Part shown: piece after piece, positions 8,518 through 17,971 of the stretch
How the letters are laid out: every line of letters begins with the position of its first letter
Position numbering within the stretch: the stretch's first letter is position 1
DNA from: Pantoea cypripedii
GTDB lineage: Bacteria; Pseudomonadota; Gammaproteobacteria; Enterobacterales; Enterobacteriaceae
Reading direction: 5' to 3'
NCBI RefSeq assembly: GCF_002095535.1
Contig: NZ_MLJI01000001.1
Coordinates: 356,690 to 420,689, forward strand
DNA: 64,000 bases
The notes under the pieces: generated by a model
What the model was told of the DNA's origin: nothing
What the model saw: only the letters and a program-made list of their open reading frames with translations
Databases searched by the model: none
Program-made: the position numbers and the translations under genes

Positions 8518-9180
8518 GTCGCACGTTTTTTTCGCTTTCGAGGTGGTTTCGTTCGCCTCGGGCACCTGAAGTTTCAGTTCGCCGGTGCGGCGACCGAGCA
8601 AAGGGGGCCTGGCCGCCCCCTTTGCATTCCCCGGCCTTGCGCCGCCTCCCTCGCCGCTTCGCGGTCCCTTCGCTTACTCACGCTTCCGACGGACCGGCGT
8701 CGATTCGCTCCTGCTCAACGCCGCCTTTCGCCGCATCCTTGCGGCTCATCCTGGAATCGTTCCCGCGCTCAGCGAGTCCGGATGGCGCTAACACCCCCGC
8801 TGCAACCGCGATGACGGTCTTTGGTTTTTCTTTTGTTGTTTGTTTTTTATTAGATGGTCCTGCAAACGGGGGGGTGGGCGGCATTCGCAGCGCCGAGTGC
8901 AGAGGGAAGGCCAGGACGAGACGCATGGATGCGGCGAGAGCGCGGCATGAGCCATGGAGGGCGAATCCGCGCGGTCCGTCAGGCCTGAGTGATAAGCGAG
9001 GGAACAGCGCGTAGCGCTGCGCGAGGACGCCGCAGGGCGCGGATTGCAAAGGTGCGCGCCATCGCACCTTTGCCCGTCCGCCTGCACGGCGGCCCTGAAA
9101 CTGCCTAAAGCCTGGCGGGCGGAACCTTCTCAGAGCACAACCGCTGCCAGCGAGCCAACCCGCTGCCAGCGGACAGAATC
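8518..9180. other. 663-base GC-rich region without a credible gene
   Basis: The region between the ROK gene and the ABC ATPase contains a hairpin-bounded element (8598-9073, listed separately). ORFs of up to 168 codons exist on both strands, but they are Arg/Ala/Pro/Gly-rich, mutually overlapping and without start signals, so I do not call them genes. A T-rich tract (about 8819-8853) interrupts the otherwise very GC-rich sequence. Confidence 0.55.
8598..9073. repeat. Hairpin-bounded GC-rich non-coding element
   Basis: The left boundary is GCAAAGGGGG paired with CCCCCTTTGC (8598-8625). The right boundary is GCAAAGGTGCG paired with CGCACCTTTGC (9046-9073). Both hairpins share the outer GCAAAGG/CCTTTGC. 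Inside are more stems, for example GCCGCA-TCCT-TGCGGC (8730-8745). From memory, similar Arg/Pro-rich spurious ORFs occur repeatedly in enterobacterial genomes, which would fit a dispersed repeat; this cannot be shown from one window. Confidence 0.45.
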
Positions 9181-10272
9181 TCACCGTATTCGCGCCCCAT
9201 CTTGATCAAACAACAAGCACCCCTCTGCTTCCAGCTGGTAACGAACGGGTTCACCGATCTGATGGCTTGCCACATTCCGCTCCTCAATCACCAGCAGCCG
9301 CTCCTGACCCACATCCAGATAAAGGTAATTGGTATGCCCCAGCATCTCACTGAACGACAGCGGTGCGCTGAAGCTCAGCGGTGCGCTGGCCGAGGTGGCG
9401 GGCTGGAAATGCTCAGGACGTACACCCAGCGTCACCTTCTGCCCTTCATGGCAGGCCGCGCCAATCTTCATGGTCAACGCATGAATACCGAGCGAGGGCA
9501 CGCGCAGCTGGACTTCGCCAGGAGCCATAGCAGCCACCTCGGCGGGTAAGAAATTCATCTTCGGTGAACCAATAAACCCGGCGACAAACAGGTTATCCGG
9601 GTCGCGATACAACGCCAGCGGCGCACCGACCTGTTCAATACGCCCCTGACGCAGCACCACGATCCGGTCGGCCAGCGTCATCGCTTCCAGCTGGTCATGG
9701 GTAACGTAAATCATGGTGTTGCCCAGCGAGGCGTGCAGCCGGGCAATTTCGATACGCATCTGCAAACGCAGCTCGGCATCCAGGTTCGACAGGGGTTCAT
9801 CGAACAGGAAAATACGTGGATGGCGAATAATGGCGCGGCCAATCGCCACGCGCTGCCGCTGCCCGCCCGACAAGGCACGCGGCAGGCGATCGAGCAACTC
9901 GGTAAGATGCAGGCGCGCTGCGGTCTGCGCAATCGCCTGTTCAATCTCGGCTTTCGGCCGCTTCATCACCTCCAGCGGATAAGCGAGATTGCCGCGCACC
10001 GTCATATTCGGGTAAAGCGCATAGGACTGAAACACCATGGCGATACCGCGCTCGGTGGCAGGCTGGTGGGTCATATCCGCCCCCTCAATCAGCAGCTTGC
10101 CATCGCTGATCTCCTCCAGCCCGGCAATCATGCGTAACAGCGTCGATTTTCCGCAGCCCGAGGGGCCAACAAACACCACAAATTCACCGCTGTTGATGGT
10201 GAGATCGATACCGTGGATCACGTTCACTTGCTCGTAAGACTTCTTAACGCTTTGCAGATGCAGGCTGGTCAT
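9181..10272 (-). CDS. Sugar ABC transporter ATP-binding protein, MalK/UgpC type
   Basis: 363 residues. Walker A GPSGCGKSTLLRMIAG, Q-loop FQSYALYPNMTV, signature LSGGQRQRVAIGRAI, Walker B IFLFDEPLSNLDAEL and the switch histidine in YVTHDQLEAMT are intact. The C-terminal ~120 residues form the TOBE-type regulatory domain. It is the only CUT1-type ATPase in the window and faces a binding protein and two permeases across a 530-base divergent region, so it should energise that transporter. It lies 12 bases behind the GNAT gene on the same strand. Confidence 0.9.
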   Translation of the reverse strand: MTSLHLQSVKKSYEQVNVIHGIDLTINSGEFVVFVGPSGCGKSTLLRMIAGLEEISDGKLLIEGADMTHQPATERGIAMVFQSYALYPNMTVRGNLAYPLEVMKRPKAEIEQAIAQTAARLHLTELLDRLPRALSGGQRQRVAIGRAIIRHPRIFLFDEPLSNLDAELRLQMRIEIARLHASLGNTMIYVTHDQLEAMTLADRIVVLRQGRIEQVGAPLALYRDPDNLFVAGFIGSPKMNFLPAEVAAMAPGEVQLRVPSLGIHALTMKIGAACHEGQKVTLGVRPEHFQPATSASAPLSFSAPLSFSEMLGHTNYLYLDVGQERLLVIEERNVASHQIGEPVRYQLEAEGCLLFDQDGARIR

Positions 10273-10284
10273 GCTGTGTCTCGC

Positions 10285-10884
10285 TTAAAGTGGCTGGCCC
10301 AGATAAATGGCGTTGCTGCGCACGATGGGCGTGAAACCAAGGCGCTGATAAAAACCGCAAACCTGCTCGTTTTGCAGGCTGACGCCGAGGTGCACGCCAG
10401 GCACACCGGCCTGGCGCAACAGCGTCAGCAGTTGCTCAATCAGTTTGCGCCCCCAGCCCCCCTGCTGCGCGGCTGGCAGCAGATTAATGTGCAGATGCGC
10501 GGGCCATTGGCTCACCAGCTGATCGGCGGCGGCATCCGGCTGGAGGATGGCCTCCAGTATTTTGCTGTCGAGCGGGGCGCTGGCCGGGTAATCACGATAT
10601 TGCGCCTGCAACAGCGGCCACCACTGCTGGTTCAGCACCGCCTCGAAGGCACGGGTATCCGGTACCGCGACCGCATAGCCGACGACCTCTCCCTGCTGTT
10701 CCAGTACCAGCGCGAAATCAGGCACGAAACGGGCGTAGGGAATCACAAAACGCAGGCCAGGCAGGGCGGGGTCAGAATAAAGCGCCGTCGCGTCTTTCCC
10801 GGCATTGGCGGTTTCTAAACAAATACGCGAGAGCGCGGGAAAATCCGCCTCGCTGGCGTGACGAATAACACCTTCAGCCGTCAT
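10285..10884 (-). CDS. GNAT-family N-acetyltransferase
   Basis: 199 residues. An acetyl-CoA-binding segment (INLLPAAQQGGWGRKLIEQLLTLL) and the GFYQRLGF motif near the C terminus place it in the GNAT superfamily. The N-terminal half probably shapes the substrate site. It is the first gene of a two-gene unit with the ABC ATPase, an unusual partner that hints at acetylation of an imported sugar or its derivative; this is inference. No membrane segment or signal peptide. Confidence 0.75.
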   Translation of the reverse strand: MTAEGVIRHASEADFPALSRICLETANAGKDATALYSDPALPGLRFVIPYARFVPDFALVLEQQGEVVGYAVAVPDTRAFEAVLNQQWWPLLQAQYRDYPASAPLDSKILEAILQPDAAADQLVSQWPAHLHINLLPAAQQGGWGRKLIEQLLTLLRQAGVPGVHLGVSLQNEQVCGFYQRLGFTPIVRSNAIYLGQPL

Positions 10885-11412
10885 GGTGGAGCCTCTGTGG
10901 TCAGGAGATGAACAGTTTTTACGGTAATGAAAGCGTACTTAGTTTTCAAGGTGTAATAATTGCGTCATCCCGCAAAGTGAAGACGAAACATAACCGCAGC
11001 GCATGACCATCAGCGTGACAAGGCAGCCGTGATGCGGTAGCAAACCCTTAATCCGCAGGCTTTTTAACGTTTCTTCCGCGAGATCCCTTCATAACTATAC
11101 GATTTTCATATGCTCTATCAGTAGGTTAATGTACTTTACTATCACCAGTTATTTATGCTGAGCTTAACCAAGGACCGCTTGTTTACATCGGCTTTCCGCG
11201 TAATTAAGCAGCATTCCCTGCTGATCACCGCGCCTTTCTTCTCACTTTTTGCACTGCATCACAGAGCAAAAATTCCGCTCCGTACAGGTTTGACTTTCTT
11301 TTGTGCATAAAGTAAGTATGGATAAGTGCGTTATTTCTGCTGAATCAACCTGCGGGAACTGCGGGTGTCGAGATGAAGGGATGCCAGTCATCTGTTGGAG
11401 AAACCGAGCATT
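10885..11412. other. Divergent promoter region of the sugar ABC locus
   Basis: 528 bases without a credible gene, separating the GNAT-ATPase unit from the binding-protein operon. TTTTTGC (11246-11252) and GCAAAAA (11266-11272) form an inverted repeat that could be an operator. A TTGACT hexamer (about 11290) may be a -35 box, but no good -10 follows. I saw no KdgR-type box, although the operon carries a pectinase-like gene. Confidence 0.45.
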
Positions 11413-12753
11413 ATGTGTGATTCAACTGTACGTTCGCAGTACTTCCATCGCTCTCTGCGCACCTTGTCTCGTCTGGTTTCCGCTGGGGTGTTGCTCGGCG
11501 CAGCGATGGCGTCGGCCCAGGCGGTGACCCTGAATGAGTGGGACATTTATACCTATCCGCAGCAGACGGCAGCCGTGGATGAAGCGATTAAAGTGTTCCA
11601 GCAACAAAATCCCGGCATTGTCATCCAGCGTTCTGTGCACTCCTTTGAAGATACCCGCATCCCGCTCAAACTGGCGCTGACGGCCGGTGATGGCCCGCAG
11701 ATCGCCCAGGTTAACCAGGGCGGTGGCGATATGGGGTCGCTGGTGAAAGACAAGTTGCTGTGGCCGCTGGATGATTACGCCAAAACCTACGGCTGGACCA
11801 CACGCTTCCCGGATTCAATCCTGAAACGCAACCGCTGGTCCGATAATCAGGACTTCGGCAGCGGCAAGCTGTATGGCGTCGCCAGCCTCGGTGAGATGGT
11901 CGGCCTGTATTACAACAAAGCGTTGCTGGATAAAGCCGGTGTCGCGGTGCCGAAAACCCTCGCCGAGCTGGAACAGGCGATGGCAAAACTGAAAGCGCAG
12001 GGCACCGCACCTATGATGCTGGGGCTGCTGGACGGCAACATGGGCCAGCAACTGCTCAGCACCCTTTGGGAAGCGCAGATTGAAAGCAGCGACCGTAAAA
12101 AACTGGATGACCTGATTTACGACGTGGGCGGCACCTTTAAAGACGACAAGCTGGTGAAAGCCGCCAACATGATGAAAAGCTGGAACGACAAAGGCTATTT
12201 GTTCCCCGGCTTCCAGGGAATTGGCCAGGATGATGCCGCCACCCTGTTCCAGAACGGTCAGGCCGCCTTCCTGGTGAGCGGCACCTGGTATCTGGGGCAG
12301 TTCAAAGATAACAAAGATATTCACTTTGCCGCGATGCCGATGGGTGCGGGTGTGCAGCATGCGCTGATGGTGGGCGGGACTGACCTGGCGTTCTCCATCA
12401 CCAGCACGGCGAAAACCAAAGAACAGCAGGATGCCGCAGCGAAGTTCATCGATTACATCGTGTCGGATGAGATGGCGAACCGCTGGCTGAAAGTGGGCTT
12501 CCTGCCCGCCAGTGCCAACAAAAATGCGCAAATCCCGGCAGATAATCCGCTGCTGGCGGAGGCTTATCAGGTCTGGGTCGCGCTGAATGAACATGATGGT
12601 CTCGGCCATTACGTGGACTGGGCGACACCCACCATGAACGCCGAACTGAATCAGAACGTGCAGCTGCTGCTGGGCGGACGGCAAACCGCCGACCAGATGG
12701 TCACCAACTTCGACAACAACTATCAACGTTACCTGAAAACCCTGAAGCACTGA
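11413..12753 (+). CDS. Extracellular sugar-binding protein, family 1
   Basis: 446 residues. The N terminus [20 protein letters not shown] followed by ASAQA is a Sec signal peptide with an AxA cleavage site. The mature protein resembles MalE/UgpB-type family-1 binding proteins ([53 protein letters not shown]). I chose ATG 11413 rather than an upstream TTG (11395) because GGAG (11397-11400) then serves as ribosome site, though the spacing is long. It should deliver an oligosaccharide or uronide-type ligand to the permeases downstream. The GH28 gene in the operon suggests a pectin-derived ligand. Confidence 0.88.
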   Translation: MCDSTVRSQYFHRSLRTLSRLVSAGVLLGAAMASAQAVTLNEWDIYTYPQQTAAVDEAIKVFQQQNPGIVIQRSVHSFEDTRIPLKLALTAGDGPQIAQVNQGGGDMGSLVKDKLLWPLDDYAKTYGWTTRFPDSILKRNRWSDNQDFGSGKLYGVASLGEMVGLYYNKALLDKAGVAVPKTLAELEQAMAKLKAQGTAPMMLGLLDGNMGQQLLSTLWEAQIESSDRKKLDDLIYDVGGTFKDDKLVKAANMMKSWNDKGYLFPGFQGIGQDDAATLFQNGQAAFLVSGTWYLGQFKDNKDIHFAAMPMGAGVQHALMVGGTDLAFSITSTAKTKEQQDAAAKFIDYIVSDEMANRWLKVGFLPASANKNAQIPADNPLLAEAYQVWVALNEHDGLGHYVDWATPTMNAELNQNVQLLLGGRQTADQMVTNFDNNYQRYLKTLKH

Positions 12754-12760
12754 TAAATCC

Positions 12761-12781
12761 GGCCCGGCATGAGGCCGGGCC
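12761..12781 (+). terminator. Intercistronic hairpin after the binding-protein gene
   Basis: GGCCCGGC (12761-12768) and GCCGGGCC (12774-12781) form an eight-base GC-only stem just after the stop codon, without a T-tract. Such hairpins between binding-protein and permease genes usually stabilise the upstream mRNA, so that binding protein outnumbers permease. Confidence 0.6.
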
Positions 12782-12809
12782 GCTGACAGGTCCGCAAGCG
12801 AGTAAGGTT

Positions 12810-13682
12810 ATGCTGAACAAATCTGCCTGGCGCAATGCGCTCTATCTCCTGCCCGCGGTGCTGGTGTACGCGGTCTTTCTGTTGCTGCCGCTGCTGGCGT
12901 CGCTGGGCATCAGTTTTACCGAGTGGGATGGCATCTCGATGCCGATTTTTACCGGCATCAGTAACTACATGCGTATGTTCAGTGACCCGGTGTTTTGGGT
13001 GGCGCTCGGCAACAACGCATTGCTGATGTTGTTCTACACCTTGTTGCCGATTGGGGTCGGCCTGCTGCTGTGCAGCTTCCTGTACGAAACGCGTAACAAC
13101 AAAGAACGCAGCCTGCTGCGTATCTTCTTCTTTCTGCCGTATATCATGCCGATGGCGGTACTCGGTGTGGTGTGGCGCTGGTTGTACAACCCGGCGTTTG
13201 GTCCGATCGACCAGTTCCTGCGCGCCATCGGCCTGCCGCAGCTGGCGTTGTCCTGGCTGGGCGATTTCACCTGGGCGTTGCCTGCGGTCGGTCTGGTAGC
13301 GACCTGGTACTTCTTTGGTTTTTGCCTGGTGTTGTTTATGGCGGGATTACAACGCATGGACCCGTCGCTGCTGGAAGCGGCCGACCTGGACGGCTCCTCG
13401 CGGCGGCAAAAATTTATGCGCATCACCCTGCCGTCACTGCGCCCGGAGCTGCGTATCGCGCTGCTGCTGACGGTGATCGCCAGCCTGAAAGCTTTTGACC
13501 TGGTCTACGTGATGACCCAGGGCGGGCCGGGCACCGCAACCATGGTCACCAACATCTTTATGTATAAGCAGGGTTTTGACCTGCACTACTTCGGTTATGC
13601 CTCGGCGGTCGCGGTGTTCAGTATGATGATTGTGTTGTTGATCAACGCGTTAATCCACTTTGCTATTCGGGAGCGTCACTGA
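12810..13682 (+). CDS. Sugar ABC transporter permease, MalF/UgpA type
   Basis: 290 residues with about six membrane segments. The cytoplasmic EAA loop that docks the ATPase reads EAADLDGSSRRQKFMRITLP. PYIMPMAVLGVVWRWLYNPAFGPI is typical of CUT1 first permeases. Its stop codon overlaps the next start by one base (TGATG), so the two permeases are translationally coupled. Confidence 0.9.
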   Translation: MLNKSAWRNALYLLPAVLVYAVFLLLPLLASLGISFTEWDGISMPIFTGISNYMRMFSDPVFWVALGNNALLMLFYTLLPIGVGLLLCSFLYETRNNKERSLLRIFFFLPYIMPMAVLGVVWRWLYNPAFGPIDQFLRAIGLPQLALSWLGDFTWALPAVGLVATWYFFGFCLVLFMAGLQRMDPSLLEAADLDGSSRRQKFMRITLPSLRPELRIALLLTVIASLKAFDLVYVMTQGGPGTATMVTNIFMYKQGFDLHYFGYASAVAVFSMMIVLLINALIHFAIRERH

Positions 13683-14497
13683 TGCGTGGCACGCCAGTAG
13701 TTTCTCGTGCGCTTATCTGGATCGTGGCGCTGATGACCATTATGCCGTTCCTGATGGCGCTGATGACCTCATTCAAAACCCAGATGGAGCTGTTCCAGGG
13801 CGTCTTTACCTTACCCGCGTCACTCAACTTTAAAAACTACGTCACCGCCTGGCAGCAGGGCCATTTCAACGTTTACTTTATGAACTCGGTGCTGGTGGTG
13901 ATCCCGGTGGTGATTTGCAGCATCCTGCTCGGTATTCTGGCCGGTTTTGGTTTTGCCTGGCTGAAGATCCCGGGCAAAAAAGTGGTGGCGGCGATGCTGG
14001 CGCTGGGCATGGTGCTGCCGAGTGAAGCCTTTATTATCCCGCTGTATCACGAGCTGCGCTGGATGGGGCTGACCAACACCTACCTGGCGCTGATTCTGCC
14101 GCAGATTGCGCTGTCGCTGCCGTTCACCACGCTGATGATTGCCACCGCACTGCAACAGGTGCCGCGTGAGCTGGTGGAAGCCTCGGTGATGGATGGCGCA
14201 TCACGGCGCAAAATTCTGTGGGGCATTCTGGTGCCCGCCATCTGGCCCACGTTATCGACGCTGGCGCTGCTATTGTTTATCTGGACCTGGAACGAATTTC
14301 TCATCCCACTGATTCTGGTGAACAAAGATGAGCTGCGCACCTTGCCCATCGGCATGATGTTTTTCCAGAACAAAAACACCATTGATATCCCGGTGCTGAT
14401 GGCGGGGGCGATGATCGTCATCCTGCCGCTGGTGGCGGTATTCCTGGTGTTCCAGCGTAAATTTATCAGTGGTGTGACCGAAGGCGCAGTGAAATAG
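13682..14497 (+). CDS. Sugar ABC transporter permease, MalG/UgpE type
   Basis: 271 residues, about six membrane segments. The EAA loop is EASVMDGASRRKILWGILVP, and the C-terminal FQRKFISGVTEGAVK is the usual MalG-type ending. It forms the second half of the membrane channel with the upstream permease and is followed nine bases later by the GH28 gene. The ATPase is encoded on the opposite strand at 9181-10272. Confidence 0.9.
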   Translation: MRGTPVVSRALIWIVALMTIMPFLMALMTSFKTQMELFQGVFTLPASLNFKNYVTAWQQGHFNVYFMNSVLVVIPVVICSILLGILAGFGFAWLKIPGKKVVAAMLALGMVLPSEAFIIPLYHELRWMGLTNTYLALILPQIALSLPFTTLMIATALQQVPRELVEASVMDGASRRKILWGILVPAIWPTLSTLALLLFIWTWNEFLIPLILVNKDELRTLPIGMMFFQNKNTIDIPVLMAGAMIVILPLVAVFLVFQRKFISGVTEGAVK

Positions 14498-14506
14498 GAG
14501 AACCTG

Positions 14507-15838
14507 ATGCAGCTTTCTCTGGCCGATTTTCATCCCGCCGCCGACGGGGAAACGCTCGATACCGCCTGCTTTCAGCGCGCGCTGGATCAGCTGGCGCAGC
14601 AGGGTGGTGGTACGCTCACGGTGCCAGCGGGGCGTTACCGGCTGGGCACCGTCACGCTGGGGTCGAATCTCCAGCTGCATCTGGCGGCGGGGGCAACCTT
14701 GCTGGCGAGCCAGAGGGTTGAGGATTATCAGCGTTGCCTGGCGCAGAGTCAGGCGGAGCTGTCGCAGCATGTGCTGCTGTACGCGGTGGGCCAGCGCAAT
14801 ATCACCCTGAGCGGCAAAGGGGTGATCGACGGGGATGGCGAAGCCTGGTTTGCCGCCGAAAAGGATGATCAGGGCTATCGACTGCCGCGCCCGCTACGTC
14901 CACGCATCATCGTGTTTGAAGATTGCCAGCAGGTCACGCTACAGGAATTCAGTATCGTGCAGGCACCAATGTGGACCGTGCATCTGGTGAGCTGTCGCCA
15001 TGTCCATATTGATCATCTTACCATCGATAATTCCATGACCATGCCGAATACCGATGCGCTGGATATCGACAGCTGCGAAGCGGTGTTTGTCAGCAACAGT
15101 TACCTGAGCGCGGCAGATGACGCGATCTGCATCAAAACCACCGACAAACCGGCTCCTCTCAGGCGCGCGGCGCGTCAGATTATGATCAGCAACTGCCTGC
15201 TGCGCTCGTACAGCTGTGCGTTCAAAATCGGTACCGAAACCTTTGATGACGTGGAAGATGTTACCGTCACCGGCTGTACCATTTTCGACTCCAACCGGGC
15301 GATTGGCCTGCTGTCGCGCGACGGTGGTTGTTTCCGTCGTCTGCATTTCAGCAACCTGACGCTGGCCTGCCACCATGCGCCACCGTGCCACTGGGGCAAA
15401 GCCGATGCGCTGTTTGTTTCGGTTCGCGCGCGCGATCCGGCGATTGCGCCGGGCCATATCGAACAGCTGCAATTCACTAACGTCAGCGGAGTGATGGAAG
15501 GGGCGATTAACCTGCATAGCGAGAAAGCGGGGCAGATCCGTGAGGTGATGCTCAGCAATGTTCAGCTGCGGCAGGTGGCGGCGGCCACGGCGGAGCAGGG
15601 GCACTACGATGTGCGCCCGCCCTGTAATCCCGCATCACCCACCGGAATGGGGCTGGATAACGCCTATAAAATGAATAGCCTCACCGGGTTGGCCTATGGT
15701 GTGGCGGCCTACCCGGATGGGCTGCCGGGGGTGTTTGCGCGCGGCGTGGAGAACCTGCAACTGCACAATGTCACCATTGTGCGCCCGCAGCCGTTGCCAG
15801 CGGGCTGGCATACGGCAACGTGTGATATTGCACAATAA
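14507..15838 (+). CDS. Glycoside hydrolase family 28 protein, intracellular polygalacturonase-like
   Basis: 443 residues of right-handed beta-helix. The family-28 active-site aspartates are in NTDALDID and ADDAICIK. The usual G-H-G segment appears to be replaced by FKIGTETFDDVEDV ... RAIGLLSRDGG, so specificity may differ from classical polygalacturonase. There is no signal peptide, which implies action in the cytoplasm on oligosaccharides brought in by the ABC transporter, as proposed for exo-acting GH28 enzymes. It is the last gene of the operon, with AGGAG before ATG 14507. A repeat-derived terminator follows. Confidence 0.78.
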   Translation: MQLSLADFHPAADGETLDTACFQRALDQLAQQGGGTLTVPAGRYRLGTVTLGSNLQLHLAAGATLLASQRVEDYQRCLAQSQAELSQHVLLYAVGQRNITLSGKGVIDGDGEAWFAAEKDDQGYRLPRPLRPRIIVFEDCQQVTLQEFSIVQAPMWTVHLVSCRHVHIDHLTIDNSMTMPNTDALDIDSCEAVFVSNSYLSAADDAICIKTTDKPAPLRRAARQIMISNCLLRSYSCAFKIGTETFDDVEDVTVTGCTIFDSNRAIGLLSRDGGCFRRLHFSNLTLACHHAPPCHWGKADALFVSVRARDPAIAPGHIEQLQFTNVSGVMEGAINLHSEKAGQIREVMLSNVQLRQVAAATAEQGHYDVRPPCNPASPTGMGLDNAYKMNSLTGLAYGVAAYPDGLPGVFARGVENLQLHNVTIVRPQPLPAGWHTATCDIAQ

Positions 15839-15850
15839 ATCGCCCCGATT

Positions 15851-15881
15851 CGTAGCGGCGCGATTTATCGCGCGTTTTTTT
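15851..15881 (+). repeat. Palindromic repeat unit doubling as terminator
   Basis: One unit of the repeat family (CGTAGCGGCGCGAT then TTATCGCGCG) ending in GTTTTTTTA. Stem GCGCGAT/ATCGCGC with the T-run makes a plausible Rho-independent terminator for the sugar operon. ATAAATCGC at the end of the GH28 gene can pair with GCGATTTAT here as an alternative fold. Located between convergent genes. Confidence 0.7.
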
Positions 15882-15896
15882 ACCGCAGTGGCGTGA

Positions 15897-16967
15897 TTAT
15901 AACGCCGCCGCGATGGCAGCTCCCAGCTCCTCAGTCGAGGCTTTGCCACCGAGGTCACGCGTCAGGCTGTTGCCCGCCGCCAGCGTGCGCTCGATAGCAT
16001 CCAGCACCGCCGCACCCGCTTCAGCAAAGCCGAGGTGTTCCAGCATCATCGCGCCACACCAAATCTGACCAATCGGGTTCGCCACACCAAGCCCGGCGAT
16101 ATCCGGCGCGGAGCCGTGAACCGGTTCGAACAGGCTGGGGAATTTGCCTTCCGGGTTGATATTGGCCGATGGCGCAATGCCGATGGTGCCGGTACAGGCC
16201 GGGCCGAGATCCGATAGGATATCGCCAAACAGGTTGCTGGCGACCACCACATCAAACCAGTCCGGGTGCAGCACGAAGTTGGCGGTGAGAATATCGATAT
16301 GATACTTATCGACCTTTACCTCCGGGTAGCTGCCAGACATGGCTTCAACCCGACTATCCCAGTACGGCATGGTAATGGCGATACCGTTGGATTTGGTGGC
16401 GGAGGTCAGGTGTTTTTTCGGGCGCTTCTGCGCCAGTTCGTAGGCGAATTTCAGGATGCGATCGACGCCGGTACGCGTCATCACCGTTTCCTGGATCACC
16501 ACTTCACGCTCGGTGCCGGGGAACATGGTGCCGCCCACGCTGGAGTATTCCCCTTCGGTGTTTTCGCGCACCACGTAGAAATCAATATCGCCCGGCTGAC
16601 GATTGGCCAGCGGCGCTTTGACACCCGGCATCAGCCGCACCGGACGCAGGTTGACGTACTGGTCGAACTCACGACGGAACTGCAACAACGATCCCCACAG
16701 TGATACATGATCCGGCACCACCTCTGGCCAGCCCACGGCACCGAAGTAGATCGCATCAAAGGTTTGCAGGGAAGCGAACCAGTCATCCGGCAGCATTTTG
16801 CCGTGCTGCTGCCAGTATTCGGCGCTGGCATAGTCAAACCACTGCCACTCCAGCGGGATATTGAATTTTTTCGCTGCCGCGTCCATCACGCGGATGCCTT
16901 CCGGCATCACTTCTTTACCAATGCCATCGCCAGGGATGACGGCGATTTTAAATGTTTTGCCGCTCAT
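15897..16967 (-). CDS. dmlA: D-malate dehydrogenase (decarboxylating), DmlA/TtuC family
   Basis: 356 residues of the isocitrate/isopropylmalate dehydrogenase family, closely resembling E. coli DmlA (YeaU). Shared blocks include IPGDGIGKEV, DAIYFGAVGWP, SLWGSLLQFRREFDQYVNLRPV, YVVRENTEGEYSSVGG, SATKSNGI, SNLFGDILSDLGPACTGTIG and FEPVHGSAPDIAG, covering the substrate arginines, metal-binding aspartates and NAD site. It should convert D-malate to pyruvate and CO2; tartrate dehydrogenase/decarboxylase is the alternative within this family. It is divergent from a LysR gene exactly as dmlA/dmlR are in E. coli. Confidence 0.88.
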   Translation of the reverse strand: MSGKTFKIAVIPGDGIGKEVMPEGIRVMDAAAKKFNIPLEWQWFDYASAEYWQQHGKMLPDDWFASLQTFDAIYFGAVGWPEVVPDHVSLWGSLLQFRREFDQYVNLRPVRLMPGVKAPLANRQPGDIDFYVVRENTEGEYSSVGGTMFPGTEREVVIQETVMTRTGVDRILKFAYELAQKRPKKHLTSATKSNGIAITMPYWDSRVEAMSGSYPEVKVDKYHIDILTANFVLHPDWFDVVVASNLFGDILSDLGPACTGTIGIAPSANINPEGKFPSLFEPVHGSAPDIAGLGVANPIGQIWCGAMMLEHLGFAEAGAAVLDAIERTLAAGNSLTRDLGGKASTEELGAAIAAAL

Positions 16968-17052
16968 AGGGTCTCTCGCAGGTTGCTGTTGATGTTCTGC
17001 CCGCAGTATAACTTTGCATCATGGGGAAATAATTAGCCTGAACAGCAAGCCA

Positions 17053-17961
17053 ATGTTGAATAAAAGTAGAGAATCCCGCACCTCCACCGACGATCTGGCC
17101 TTTTTCGTGCGTATCGCCACCCTCGGCAGCCTGACGGCGGCAGCACGCGAGCTGGGGCTGTCGTTACCGGCGGTAAGTAAACGGCTGAGCCAGCTGGAAT
17201 TGCGTCTTGGCGTGCAGCTGCTGCGCCGTACTACGCGTCGGCTGGAGCTGACGCCTGAGGGCAAACGTTACCTGGAAGGGGCACGTCCGCTGCTGGACCA
17301 ACTGGCGGAGCTGGAGGAGTCGGTCAGCAGCCAGACCGCCGTGCTGCGCGGTACGCTGAATATCAATGCCTCGTTTGGTTTTGGCCGCCGCCACGTCGCG
17401 CCGCTGGTGTCGCGTTTTGCCGCGCTGCACCCGGAGCTGTCACTCAGCCTGCAACTGAGCAGCCAGCCGCTCAGTTTCCTTGATGCACATATCGATATTG
17501 ATATTCGCGTCGGTGAGCCGCCGGATGCGCGGCTGATGGCACGCAAACTGCGTACCAATCCGCGTGTACTGTGTTGCGCACCTGCCTATGCCGAACGTTG
17601 TGGCCTGCCGGAGAGCGTCGCGGCGTTGGCGCAGCACAACTGCATTTTGCTGCGCCAGTACGAAAGCGATTTTGCCCTGTGGCGGCTGAGTAATGGCGAA
17701 CAGCAGTTAACGCAAAAGGTCCGCGGCACGCTGATCACCAATGACGGCGAGGTGGCGATGCAGCTGGCGCAGGATGGACATGGCATTCTGTTGCGGTCGT
17801 GGTGGGATGCGCAGCACAGCATTCACAGTGGCGAGCTGCTGCATGTGCTGCCAGCCTGGACGGCACCAGACGGCGATATCTTTGCCGTCTGGCAACCGCA
17901 GCGCCAGCTTCCGGCGCGCATCAGCGCCTTTGTTGAGTTTTTGCAGCAGGAATTACAATAA
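17053..17961 (+). CDS. dmlR: LysR-family regulator, DmlR-like
   Basis: About 302 residues. The N-terminal helix-turn-helix (DLAFFVRIATLGSLTAAARELGLSLPAVSKRLSQLE) is followed by the LysR effector domain (RGTLNINASFGFGRRHVAPL ... FDIRVG-type core). I chose ATG 17053 over a TTG at 17014; neither has a strong ribosome site. The divergent pairing with dmlA supports activation of D-malate use. The 85-base spacer would hold the shared binding sites. Confidence 0.8.
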   Translation: MLNKSRESRTSTDDLAFFVRIATLGSLTAAARELGLSLPAVSKRLSQLELRLGVQLLRRTTRRLELTPEGKRYLEGARPLLDQLAELEESVSSQTAVLRGTLNINASFGFGRRHVAPLVSRFAALHPELSLSLQLSSQPLSFLDAHIDIDIRVGEPPDARLMARKLRTNPRVLCCAPAYAERCGLPESVAALAQHNCILLRQYESDFALWRLSNGEQQLTQKVRGTLITNDGEVAMQLAQDGHGILLRSWWDAQHSIHSGELLHVLPAWTAPDGDIFAVWQPQRQLPARISAFVEFLQQELQ

Positions 17962-17971
17962 ATTTATTGAG

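Noticed and set aside
8678..9184. 168-codon minus-strand ORF and overlapping plus-strand ORFs in the 8.5-9.2 kb region
   Set aside because: Arg/Ala/Pro-rich translation, overlap with each other, no ribosome site, and strong DNA palindromes inside; better explained as a non-coding GC-rich element.
11815..12750. 311-codon ORF antisense to the sugar-binding protein
   Set aside because: High-GC antisense shadow; the opposite strand encodes a clear signal peptide and family-1 binding protein.
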